From: a bacterium
Lineage (GTDB): Bacteria; Zhuqueibacterota; Zhuqueibacteria; Thermofontimicrobiales; Thermofontimicrobiaceae
Reading direction: 5' to 3'
Assembly: GCA_011046315.1 (NCBI GenBank)
Contig: DSAU01000124.1
Coordinates: 1-11,044, forward strand
Length of the DNA: 11,044 nt
Below are positions 1-6,597 of this stretch, one piece after another. The notes under the pieces were generated by a model that was not told the origin of the DNA, did no database searches, and saw only the letters and a program-made list of their open reading frames with translations. Made by a program: the position numbers and the translations under genes. The stretch's first letter is position 1, and every line of letters starts with the position of its first letter.

Positions 1-291
1 ATTGGATAGCGTTGCCAGTTCTTCCCGGGTTTTTTTGTCGTAGTCTTTATATATCTTGATCGAACCGGATTCGATAATGTACATGCCCAATCCGGGTTCG
101 CCCTCGTAAAAAATTACTTCATCTTTGTCGTAGCGGCGCTGGTGTATGATGCGTTCAAATTCTCGCAGCTCGTTTTTTTTCAACTCGCTGAAAATCGGCA
201 CCTTCTTGAGAAGAATGCTGTGCTTTACCTGAACTTTGCCATTGGCTTCGAAAATGTTTTCCCAAATGCTGTTTTTCTTTTCCTGTTCCAT
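1..291 (-). CDS. Cyclic nucleotide-binding domain protein (partial, N-terminal 97 codons)
   Basis: Read on the - strand from ATG at 291, this frame is open to the window edge, so the C-terminus is missing. After a polar N-terminal stretch of about 25 residues it has a CNBD/CRP-like beta-barrel start: LLKKVPIFSEL (residues 27-37), then a helix, RRYDKDEVIFYEGEPG (about 52-67) and MYIIESGSIKIY (70-81). The EGEPG turn and the I-SGSIKIY strand are the usual marks of this fold, which senses cyclic nucleotides or serves as a protein module. The part that would show a phosphate-binding cassette or a helix-turn-helix is outside the window, so I cannot say whether it is a Crp/Fnr transcription factor or a stand-alone CNBD protein. 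The start is fixed by an in-frame TAG at 334-336 with no other ATG, GTG or TTG between. The ribosome-binding site is weak (GGGTAAAAATAAAA before ATG). It is transcribed away from all other genes here. Confidence 0.85.
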   Translation of the reverse strand, partial: MEQEKKNSIWENIFEANGKVQVKHSILLKKVPIFSELKKNELREFERIIHQRRYDKDEVIFYEGEPGLGMYIIESGSIKIYKDYDKKTREELATLSN

Positions 292-420
292 TTTTATTTT
301 TACCCGATTTTTTGATGTGCTGAAATTGTCTGCTATCCTTTGGTTGCTGAACCGGTTTTCCTGTAGCGGGATGCGACATATTGCTGAACCCGCATGTTCC
401 CGTTTACCATCCAGAGCTCA

Positions 421-491
421 ATGCTCAACTATCTGTTGAAATTAACAAATATCGTGCCTGAATACTATCAAGAAGATTTTTTGTTGAGCAT
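421..491. repeat. 9-bp perfect inverted repeat in the CNBD-gene leader
   Basis: ATGCTCAAC at 421-429 is exactly inverted as GTTGAGCAT at 483-491, 53 nt apart. The right arm coincides with the predicted 5' end of the - strand transcript, so that end could pair with sequence about 60 nt downstream. The pairing stops sharply at both ends of the 9 bp. It may be a leader structure or chance. Confidence 0.3.
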
Positions 492-497
492 CGGCTT

Positions 498-526
498 AAT
501 ATAACAAAATCAGCGGCATTAGTCAA
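498..526 (-). promoter_or_regulatory. Predicted sigma-70-type promoter for the CNBD gene
   Basis: On the - strand there is TTGACT (526-521), a 17-nt spacer and TATATT (503-498): near-consensus -35 and -10 boxes at the ideal distance. Transcription would start near 491 and give a leader of about 200 nt before the CNBD start codon at 291. It points at the only - strand gene and lies in otherwise non-coding DNA. If the host belongs to a group whose housekeeping sigma factor prefers other boxes, the match would mean less. Confidence 0.5.
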
Positions 527-614
527 GCTGAAATTGAATTTGCAGGTAGTATCTCAGTAATGGGTGGAGACGTAGACTGGTGCCAGCGCTTTGTTTGTGA
601 AAATATTAAAAATA

Positions 615-646
615 GATAGCTTGATTTAAAGATTTTATCAGCTATC
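615..646. repeat. Hairpin (bulged 9-bp stem) in the non-coding region
   Basis: GATAGCTTGA (615-624) pairs with TCAGCTATC (638-646) with one bulged base, leaving a 13-nt A/T loop. Read on the - strand the stem is followed by the T-rich stretch TATTTTTAATATTT, so it has some likeness to a terminator on that strand. The only candidate - strand frames upstream are the short frame at 728-826 and the PIN relic. On the + strand no T-run follows. Confidence 0.3.
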
Positions 647-810
647 AAATAGCAGCTTATCAAGCGATGGTATCAATATTCCGCCTTACTTTTACGAGAA
701 AAAGCTCAGTTACAAACATGGAAAACGCTAAAGCGGGTCATTTTTAAAGATTGATCTATCTTCCACCATAATAAATTGTGCTACTTGTACAAAAACATAG
801 TTTGAAAAAG

Positions 811-830
811 CACTATGATCCATCATGGTG
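811..830. promoter_or_regulatory. 20-bp near-palindrome, possible operator
   Basis: CACTATGATCCATCATGGTG is symmetric about its centre at 16 of 20 positions; the two 9-bp arms differ by one transition (a T-G pair) around a CC centre. With no room for a loop it suits a dimeric DNA-binding protein better than an RNA hairpin. It lies alone in the non-coding region; on the - strand it overlaps the ATG of a 32-codon open frame (728-826) that I do not recognise. No repressor gene is adjacent. Confidence 0.25.
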
Positions 831-898
831 TTGCAGCAGAATGCAGGAGATTAACAAGCTATTTCAGCAGTTTCAGAGCTCTGTCAACAACTTATTTT

Positions 899-1084
899 TT
901 ACAGCCGTGAGAGGATTTCTTGAGGTGTATGGACCGTTATTTCAGTGATTTTCTGAAAGTGCTTAACATTCCAGGTGCAGATGTGTTGAATTTTGTTATC
1001 GACCAGCCAAGCAGTCTTTATAAAAATTTTATAACTATTTTCGTCTTTGGTGATTTTTTCTATTGATTTTAACTCATAAAAGGC
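899..1084 (-). pseudogene. Relic of a PIN-domain (VapC-like) toxin, C-terminal part only
   Basis: On the - strand the frame between stops 1085-1087 and 899-901 encodes about 61 residues ending in a stretch typical of PIN-domain C-termini: an alanine-containing helix, then NKIQHICTWNVKHFQKI, then HTPQEILSRL and stop. The T-W-N-x-K-H-F strand and turn followed by a TPxEhL end match the tail of many VapC-like ribonucleases. The frame has no ATG, GTG or TTG start, and the N-terminal half with the first catalytic acidic residues is absent. Its upstream side runs into the envC-like gene, so a deletion or replacement probably removed the 5' half and any antitoxin. The likeness is from memory of the family and is clearest in residues 30-61. 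I see no frame upstream or downstream that restores the missing half. Confidence 0.5.
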
Positions 1085-1098
1085 TTATTTTATATGCC

Positions 1099-2271
1099 AT
1101 GAAAAAAAAGATGAACATAGTCACAATTTTATTATTAACAATCAGTTTTGTTTCGGTGACGCCGGCTCACGATTCGAGTGCGTTTCAGGTGGATCAGCAG
1201 CGGAACCGACTGAATCAGTTGCGGCGCGAGATTGAGGATTACCGTAAACGCATAAAAAACGAGGAGCGCAAGGAGGAGGAAATCCTGGCGACCCTGGAAA
1301 TGATGGATCGGGAAATCGACCTGACGCATGCGTTAATTGCTGAACTTAAAAAAGAGGAACAGCAGCGGTTGAAAGTTATCGACCGCATCAGCGCCGAGAT
1401 TAAAAATAAGGAGCTGGAGTTGGCGCGGTTGCAGGAAATTTATAAAGAGCGGATGGTGGCTTTTTATAAATACGGCAGAACACGCGATATTGAATTGTTG
1501 CTGACTTCGCGTTCGTTCAATCAGATGCTGGTCTGGTTTAAATATGTTAAACTGCTGGCGGAAAATGACCGGCGCAATTATCAAAATCTGCTGCAAAAGA
1601 AACAGAGCATCGAAGCCAAAACTTTGCAGCTTAAAAAAGAGCTGATCGCCAAGCGCCGAATCATTGACGAAAAGAGCCGTGAAAGTGAACAACTGAAAAC
1701 CAACAGCCAACAGCGAAACCGGTTGCTGGGCAAAGTGCAGGAAAACAAGCAAATCTATCTCGAGAAGCTGCAACAGTACCAAAGCTCCGCCGAGATGATT
1801 CAGCAATTGATCATAGCCGAGGAGCAGAAACGGCTGCGTCGCGAGAACCGCGGTATTGTCGAAGCCACCGATTTTCCCAATTTGCGCGGGCGGATGATCT
1901 GGCCCACCAACGGCTATATCATTAACCGTTTCGGTCGTCACCAGCATCCGCGTTGGAAAACGATCACTCAGAACATCGGTATCGATATCAAAGCCGAATT
2001 TGGCGAATCGGTGCGCGCTGTTGCCGGTGGTGTGGTAACCGCCATCACCTGGCAACGCGGCCGGGGTAATATTGTGATCATCAACCACATGGGCGGTTAT
2101 TTCACGGTGTACACCCATCTTTCCCAAATTTTGGTTCAGATGGATCAACAAATCGAATTGGGTCAGGTGATCGGCAATGTCGGGGACACGGGTTCACTCC
2201 ATGGCCCCATGTTGCATTTTGAGATCTGGAAGAGTAAACAGGCGTTAAATCCGGAAGATTGGTTGAGTTGA
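1099..2271 (+). CDS. envC: EnvC-like murein hydrolase activator, coiled coil plus degenerate LytM/M23 domain
   Basis: The 390-residue product begins with a Sec signal peptide (KKK, hydrophobic residues 6-20, likely cleavage after TPA-23), continues with a long charged coiled coil (about 30-260) and ends with a LytM/M23 peptidase-like domain (about 270-390). This is the layout of EnvC, which activates peptidoglycan amidases during daughter-cell separation. In the LytM domain the aspartate of the HxxxD zinc motif is kept (D296) but its histidine is N292; the later histidines H340 (YTH) and H373 are kept, while the catalytic histidine of the HxH motif is M371 (MLHFEI instead of HLHFEI). It is therefore probably not a peptidase but an activator, as in E. 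coli EnvC. I chose ATG 1099 because it gives a normal signal peptide; a TTG at 1063 would add 12 residues, and ATG 1111 is also possible. No amidase gene is nearby. Confidence 0.85.
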   Translation: MKKKMNIVTILLLTISFVSVTPAHDSSAFQVDQQRNRLNQLRREIEDYRKRIKNEERKEEEILATLEMMDREIDLTHALIAELKKEEQQRLKVIDRISAEIKNKELELARLQEIYKERMVAFYKYGRTRDIELLLTSRSFNQMLVWFKYVKLLAENDRRNYQNLLQKKQSIEAKTLQLKKELIAKRRIIDEKSRESEQLKTNSQQRNRLLGKVQENKQIYLEKLQQYQSSAEMIQQLIIAEEQKRLRRENRGIVEATDFPNLRGRMIWPTNGYIINRFGRHQHPRWKTITQNIGIDIKAEFGESVRAVAGGVVTAITWQRGRGNIVIINHMGGYFTVYTHLSQILVQMDQQIELGQVIGNVGDTGSLHGPMLHFEIWKSKQALNPEDWLS

Positions 2272-2306
2272 TGTTGCTGTATTTATTTTATTCAGCATCG
2301 GTTTAA

Positions 2307-2367
2307 GACAGGATTTACAGGTGGAACAGGATTTTTAGATTATCCAGTCGAGGCTGTTAATCCTGTC
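2307..2367. repeat. 9-nt tandem repeat (ACAGGATTT type) with an inverted copy
   Basis: Three 9-nt units follow each other: ACAGGATTT (2308-2316), ACAGGTGGA (2317-2325), ACAGGATTT (2326-2334). An inverted copy follows: GACAGGATTTACAG (2307-2320) pairs with CTGTTAATCCTGTC (2354-2367) at 13 of 14 positions across a 33-nt loop, and an A-run comes after. From memory, ACAGGAT/ATCCTGT repeats of this 9-nt period recur between genes in several environmental bacterial genomes, so this may be one copy of a dispersed intergenic element. It fills most of the gap between the envC-like gene and holB. The A-run, instead of a T-run, argues against a simple terminator for the + strand. Confidence 0.65.
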
Positions 2368-2446
2368 AAAAAAATGACTGCATAATTGCACAATATTTGT
2401 AAAATAAGATAGTTAAAACACAATAGCAAGCTGAGAATAAATCGTT

Positions 2447-3541
2447 ATGGCGTTTAATGAAATTATCGGTCAACAACGGGTAAAATCAATTTTAAAGCGC
2501 GCTGTCGCTAACAATCGGTTGCCGCATGCCCTTTTGCTTTACGGTCCCGAAGGCGTCGGCAAAACAGCGACGGCGCTGGCGTTGGCAAAGGTGTTGCTCT
2601 GTCAACAGGACATGTTGTACTGCGGGGACTGCGCCGATTGCAAACGGGTGAGCAAGCTATCGCACCCGGACGTGACTGTTATTTTTCCCGCTCCCAAAGA
2701 GCCAAAAGTTGAAGATATTAAGACCATTCGCGAGAGCATCGTCCGCAATCCGTATTTCCGGACGCAACTCTGGACAAAGCCGGAGATTCTGATTGACACG
2801 ATCCGGAGTTTAAAAAAGACAGTTTCGATGAAATCCTTTGAAAATAAAGGGCGCGTCATCATCTTATTGGATGCCCATCTGTTAAGAACCGAAGCCGGCA
2901 ATTCATTGCTGAAGCTGTTGGAGGAGCCGCCGGCTAAGGTGACGCTGCTGCTGGTCACGCCAAAACCGAACTTGTTGTTGTCCACCATTGAATCGCGCTG
3001 TCAGCGGGTGCGGTTCGACCCGCTTCCCTGGGAGGAGATTCAAGCGGCGCTTATACAACGAGAGTCGGTGGAGGCGGAACGAGCCAATGTGATTGCCCGA
3101 ATAAGTTTTGGCAGCTACCGCCGCGCCCTGGAGTTGCTGGATGATGACATCAGCCAGAAACAAGAGCTGCTGCTCGAGATTTTAAGGAAGCTCATTGCCA
3201 GTGATCTGGATATTTTGTTGTTGGTGGAAAAATTAGTCGATCGCCAGGACGGGAAAACCATTAAGGAGTTGTTGGAACTGATGGGAATCTGGTTTCGCGA
3301 TGCCATGATTTTCCATACTCTGGGAAACAGCGATTCCACGCAGCAAAAGTTAATCAATATCGAGCACATTGAAACGCTGGAAAAATTTGTCGGCGCATTC
3401 GAGAGCATTGATCACGAAAGGGTATTGGGTGAAATCGAAAAAGCGATTACCATGATCGATCGAAATGTCAACATGAATTTAGCGCTATTGCAGTTGTTTT
3501 TTGCATTAAAGCGATTATTAAGGAGAAAACAGAATGTCTGA
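2447..3541 (+). CDS. holB: DNA polymerase III delta' subunit (clamp loader)
   Basis: The 364-residue product is an AAA+ clamp-loader subunit, acting in the complex that opens and loads the beta sliding clamp. Visible are a Walker A loop GPEGVGKT (33-40), a zinc module C52-x6-C59-x2-C62-x2-C65, a degenerate Walker B (LLDAHLL, D142, with no catalytic glutamate next to it) and the SRC motif S183-R184-C185, which supplies the arginine finger to a neighbouring subunit. The C-terminal third is helical, as expected for the collar domain. Absence of a full Walker B, modest length and the adjacent ricT gene favour HolB over DnaX (tau/gamma). The kept P-loop differs from E. coli delta', which lacks it, but is common elsewhere. 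The start ATG has only a weak Shine-Dalgarno; the end overlaps ricT by 8 nt. Confidence 0.92.
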   Translation: MAFNEIIGQQRVKSILKRAVANNRLPHALLLYGPEGVGKTATALALAKVLLCQQDMLYCGDCADCKRVSKLSHPDVTVIFPAPKEPKVEDIKTIRESIVRNPYFRTQLWTKPEILIDTIRSLKKTVSMKSFENKGRVIILLDAHLLRTEAGNSLLKLLEEPPAKVTLLLVTPKPNLLLSTIESRCQRVRFDPLPWEEIQAALIQRESVEAERANVIARISFGSYRRALELLDDDISQKQELLLEILRKLIASDLDILLLVEKLVDRQDGKTIKELLELMGIWFRDAMIFHTLGNSDSTQQKLINIEHIETLEKFVGAFESIDHERVLGEIEKAITMIDRNVNMNLALLQLFFALKRLLRRKQNV

Positions 3542-4406
3542 TTATATAGAGGTGGTTTTCAAGGGGGAACGCAAGGAAATTTATGAAAATCCTCAACAAT
3601 TTCCTTTTAAAATCGGGGACTATGTCATTGTCGAAGCTGATAAAGGCGAAGATCTGGGTGAAGTGAATCAGATCGGTGCTCTGCTCACGATGAAAAAAGC
3701 TGACGCCAAATTGAATAAAATTCTTCGTAAAGCGGATAAAGAAGATATTATAAAAATACACCAAAACCGTGAAAAAGAACGAGACGCATTTTACGTTTGT
3801 CGGAAAAAAATTGAGAATCACGGGTTAAACATGAAATTGGTGGATGTGGAATACCAATTTGACGGCAACAAAATCACCTTTTATTTTACGGCGGAGCGGC
3901 GGGTCGATTTTCGCGAATTGGTCAAAGACCTTGCCGGACAGTACAAAGTGCGAATTGAATTGAGACAGATCGGGGTTCGCGATGAAGCGAAACGGATCGG
4001 CGGATTCGGCATCTGCGGTCGTAGATTGTGTTGTTCGTCTTTTCTGAAAGAATTTCATCCGATCACCACCCAGTGCGCCAAAGAGCAATTTTTACCCTTG
4101 AATCCCCAGAAGTTATCCGGTGTCTGCGGTCGCTTGATGTGCTGTCTCAACTATGAGCGGGATTATTATCTGGAAATACTGAAGAAGTTTCCACCGATTG
4201 ATTCGCGAGTCAAAACGCCCAGAGGCGAGGCAACGCTGGAAAAAATCGATGTGTTTAAACAGCAGGCAATTTTAAAATATGGCAATGAAGGTTACGAGTA
4301 CGTTTCGCTTAAAGACCTGAAGGATTTTGAAATCATTTTTCCTGAGCAGGCTGAACTTTCGTCGCAGCCGGTTGCCAATAACGATGAAGCCGAGGCGAAA
4401 GGATAA
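3534..4406 (+). CDS. ricT: PSP1-family protein RicT (YaaT-like)
   Basis: The 290-residue product carries the PSP1 domain with its cysteine signature: C161-G-R-R-L-C166-C167, C181, and C198-G-R-L-M-C203-C204. In Bacillus subtilis RicT (YaaT) forms a complex with RicA and RicF that holds Fe-S clusters and steers RNase Y in mRNA maturation; whether this distant homologue does the same is inference, as neither partner gene is visible here. The N-terminal part (about 1-90) is a mixed beta and charged-helix region; the last 25 residues are acidic and probably disordered. The start is supported by a strong Shine-Dalgarno AAGGAG at 3520-3525, eight bases before ATG. The 8-nt overlap with holB suggests coupled translation, and the holB-ricT pair is also found together in Firmicutes. 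Confidence 0.9.
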   Translation: MSDYIEVVFKGERKEIYENPQQFPFKIGDYVIVEADKGEDLGEVNQIGALLTMKKADAKLNKILRKADKEDIIKIHQNREKERDAFYVCRKKIENHGLNMKLVDVEYQFDGNKITFYFTAERRVDFRELVKDLAGQYKVRIELRQIGVRDEAKRIGGFGICGRRLCCSSFLKEFHPITTQCAKEQFLPLNPQKLSGVCGRLMCCLNYERDYYLEILKKFPPIDSRVKTPRGEATLEKIDVFKQQAILKYGNEGYEYVSLKDLKDFEIIFPEQAELSSQPVANNDEAEAKG

Positions 4407-4426
4407 TAAATAGGCGTCATCAATGC

Positions 4427-4478
4427 AATGATCTGTACGCCGGTTCAATACCGCCAACCGGCCGAACTGATCATTTTT
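4427..4478 (+). terminator. Two-part hairpin with T-run between ricT and metG (terminator or attenuator)
   Basis: Outer arms AATGATC (4427-4433) and GATCATT (4469-4475) enclose inner arms GCCGGTT (4439-4445) and AACCGGC (4456-4462). Both stems are perfect 7-bp matches, separated by a 5+6-nt internal loop and closed by a 10-nt loop. The 3' arm runs into five T (4474-4478). This resembles an intrinsic terminator weakened by the internal loop. It starts 20 nt after the ricT stop and ends 46 nt before the metG start, so it could end the holB-ricT message or tune read-through into metG. I see no T-box or SAM-riboswitch signature here. Confidence 0.45.
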
Positions 4479-4507
4479 GCAAAAGAAATGGTTCGATTTT
4501 GGAAATT

Positions 4508-4516
4508 AAGGAGAGG
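4508..4516 (+). promoter_or_regulatory. metG: Strong Shine-Dalgarno that decides the metG TTG start
   Basis: AAGGAGAGG ends eight bases before TTG at 4525. No ATG nearby would give a methionyl-tRNA synthetase N-terminus; the protein must begin just before KNKPRILVTSALPYANG, so the TTG is the start. Confidence 0.8.
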
Positions 4517-4524
4517 ATTTACAT

Positions 4525-6597
4525 TTGAAAAACAAACCACGAATATTGGTCACCAGCGCATTACCTTATGCGAATGGTCCGATTCATCTTGGTCATCTTG
4601 CCGGGGCTTATTTGCCGGCCGACATTTTCGTTCGCTATCACCGGCTTAAAGGTTCCGATGTGATTTACATTTGCGGTTCCGACGAGCACGGCGTGCCCAT
4701 CATGCTGCGCGCCCGTTCCGAAGGCGTTTCGCCTCAGGAGATTGTTGACCACTACCATGAATTAAACAAAAAAAGTTTTGCCGACTTTGGTATGAGTTTC
4801 GATTATTACGGCCGAACCTCGGCGCTGATTCATCACCAGACCAGTCAGGATTTTTTCAGAATACTGGATAAAAAGGGCGTGTTTGTACTAAAATCCGAAA
4901 GCCAGTTGTTCGATCCCGAAGCAAACATTTTTTTAGCGGACCGCTTTGTTCGGGGTGAATGTCCCAGTTGTCACTACCTGGACGCCTACGGTGACCAGTG
5001 CGAAAAATGCGGCGCATCGCTAAATCCCCGCGAGCTGATCAATCCGCGAAGCGCTATCACCGATGCCAAACCTGTTCTTAAAAAAACCGCGCATTGGTAT
5101 TTGCCGTTGGCGGATTGGCAATCACGGCTGGAGCAATGGATCGGCAGCCATTCGGACTGGAAGCCCAATGTGCTGGCTCAGATCAAAAGTTGGTTCAGTG
5201 ATGGGTTGAAAGACCGCGCGGTTACTCGCGATTTACCCTGGGGGGTAACTATTCCGGAGGACGTCGCTAAAGCCCACCAAATTAATGCGGCGGGAAAAGT
5301 GCTTTATGTGTGGTTTGATGCGCCGATCGGCTATATTTCAGCCACCAAGGAGTGGGCAATTGCAAAAGACGATCCCGAGCTGTGGAAAAAATACTGGCAG
5401 GATGAGTCCAACCGGCTGATTCACTTCATCGGTAAAGATAACATCGTTTTTCATTGTCTCATTTTTCCGGTGATGCTGATGGCGCATGGCGACTATGTGC
5501 TGCCGGAAAATGTGCCCGCCAATGAATTTTTAAACCTTGAGGGCAACAAGCTATCCACCAGTCGTAATTATGCGGTCTGGCTGGATGATTATCTGAAAAA
5601 ATTTGAAGCGGATTCGTTGCGCTACGTGCTCGCCGGAAACCTGCCTGAGACCAGGGATGCGGATTTTTCCTGGAGAGATTTTCAGGCACGTCATAATAAT
5701 GAGCTGGCTGATATTCTGGGCAATTTTATCAACCGCACACTCACCTTTGCCCATAAATATTTTTCCGGTAAAGTTCCTTCAATGGCGGTGCCGGATGATC
5801 TCGACCGGGAGTTGATTCGTCAGATTGAAACCGCGCCATTGCGGTTGGGCGAGTTGATCGAGCATTATCAGTTCAAACAATACGTTCGTGAATTTATGGA
5901 TCTGGCGCGATTTGCCAATAAATATTTTAACGATCAACAACCGTGGAAAACTCGCGACACTGATCCCGAAAAATGCGCGACGACCATTCACCTGTGTTTA
6001 CAAACAGTTTATACTTTGTCGGTGGCGGCGGAGCCGGCTCTGCCCTTTACTGCCAGGAGAATTTGGAAAATTTTGAATATGACGGACAATCCGCTTTGGG
6101 AAAACGCTGGACGTCTGATGCTCGAAGCCGGACAATTGATTAATGAGCCTGAAATCCTTTTTGATAAAATTGAGGATGCGGATATTGAACCTGAAATACA
6201 GCGGTTAAAAGCAGCCGCTGTTCCCTCAACCGAAAAATCCACCACAAGCGAGACCAAGGAAATTGCAATGGATCGAATCAGTTTTGAAACATTTCAGCAG
6301 ATAGAGTTACGTGTGGCTACGGTGCTGGAGGCGGAACGGGTTGAAAAGGCTGATAAACTGCTCAAACTTCAGATTGACCTTGGCTTTGAAAAACGGCAGA
6401 TTGTCGCCGGAATAGCCAAGGCTTATCAGCCCGAACAATTGATCGGCGCCAAGGTTGTCGTTGTAGCGAATCTGGAGCCGACGAAAATTCGCGGCGTCGA
6501 ATCGAATGGCATGTTGCTCGCCGCTGGTGATGAAAACGGCAACCTGGCTTTGCTCACTACCGATAAAGAGATTGCAGATGGGTCGAAAATTAGTTGA
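4525..6597 (+). CDS. metG: Methionyl-tRNA synthetase with C-terminal tRNA-binding domain
   Basis: The 690-residue product charges tRNA-Met (initiator and elongator) with methionine in the cytoplasm. In order: PYANGPIHLGH with the HIGH motif as HLGH (21-24); the connective-peptide zinc knuckle C146-x2-C149-x9-C159-x2-C162; the KMSKS loop as KLSTS (342-346); a helical anticodon-binding domain (about 390-545); a variable linker; and a Trbp111/EMAPII-like tRNA-binding domain (582-690), which in this family makes the enzyme a dimer. Length is close to the 677 residues of E. coli MetG. A single four-cysteine knuckle is visible. It begins at TTG with a strong Shine-Dalgarno and ends 20 nt inside tatD, so the two are probably co-translated. 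A hairpin with a T-run lies just upstream and may affect its expression. Confidence 0.97.
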   Translation: MKNKPRILVTSALPYANGPIHLGHLAGAYLPADIFVRYHRLKGSDVIYICGSDEHGVPIMLRARSEGVSPQEIVDHYHELNKKSFADFGMSFDYYGRTSALIHHQTSQDFFRILDKKGVFVLKSESQLFDPEANIFLADRFVRGECPSCHYLDAYGDQCEKCGASLNPRELINPRSAITDAKPVLKKTAHWYLPLADWQSRLEQWIGSHSDWKPNVLAQIKSWFSDGLKDRAVTRDLPWGVTIPEDVAKAHQINAAGKVLYVWFDAPIGYISATKEWAIAKDDPELWKKYWQDESNRLIHFIGKDNIVFHCLIFPVMLMAHGDYVLPENVPANEFLNLEGNKLSTSRNYAVWLDDYLKKFEADSLRYVLAGNLPETRDADFSWRDFQARHNNELADILGNFINRTLTFAHKYFSGKVPSMAVPDDLDRELIRQIETAPLRLGELIEHYQFKQYVREFMDLARFANKYFNDQQPWKTRDTDPEKCATTIHLCLQTVYTLSVAAEPALPFTARRIWKILNMTDNPLWENAGRLMLEAGQLINEPEILFDKIEDADIEPEIQRLKAAAVPSTEKSTTSETKEIAMDRISFETFQQIELRVATVLEAERVEKADKLLKLQIDLGFEKRQIVAGIAKAYQPEQLIGAKVVVVANLEPTKIRGVESNGMLLAAGDENGNLALLTTDKEIADGSKIS

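Noticed and set aside
155..379. 74-codon - strand frame starting at 379
   Set aside because: It overlaps the CNBD gene in another frame, its composition is low-complexity (K, Q, S, G rich), and the frame starting at 291 gives a recognisable domain.
545..619. Short + strand frame ending in WCQRFVCENIKNR
   Set aside because: No strong start signal and no family likeness; a frame of this length is expected by chance.
841..948. 35-codon + strand frame (ATG 841)
   Set aside because: It has no known likeness and overlaps the PIN-like frame on the other strand, which has better support.
1333..2151. 272-codon - strand frame inside the envC-like gene
   Set aside because: It is antisense to a clear coiled-coil and LytM gene; such long antisense frames arise from codon bias. 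No domain is recognisable.
2272..2446. Promoter for holB (TTGCAC at 2386, GATAGT downstream)
   Set aside because: Both boxes match the consensus poorly, so I do not list it as a feature.
4407..4524. T-box or SAM riboswitch before metG
   Set aside because: The gap is only 118 nt and shows none of the conserved elements; only a hairpin with a T-run is visible.
6506..6577. Longer tatD start giving 24 extra residues
   Set aside because: The extension lies entirely inside the metG coding region and does not resemble TatD; ATG 6578 has a suitable Shine-Dalgarno.
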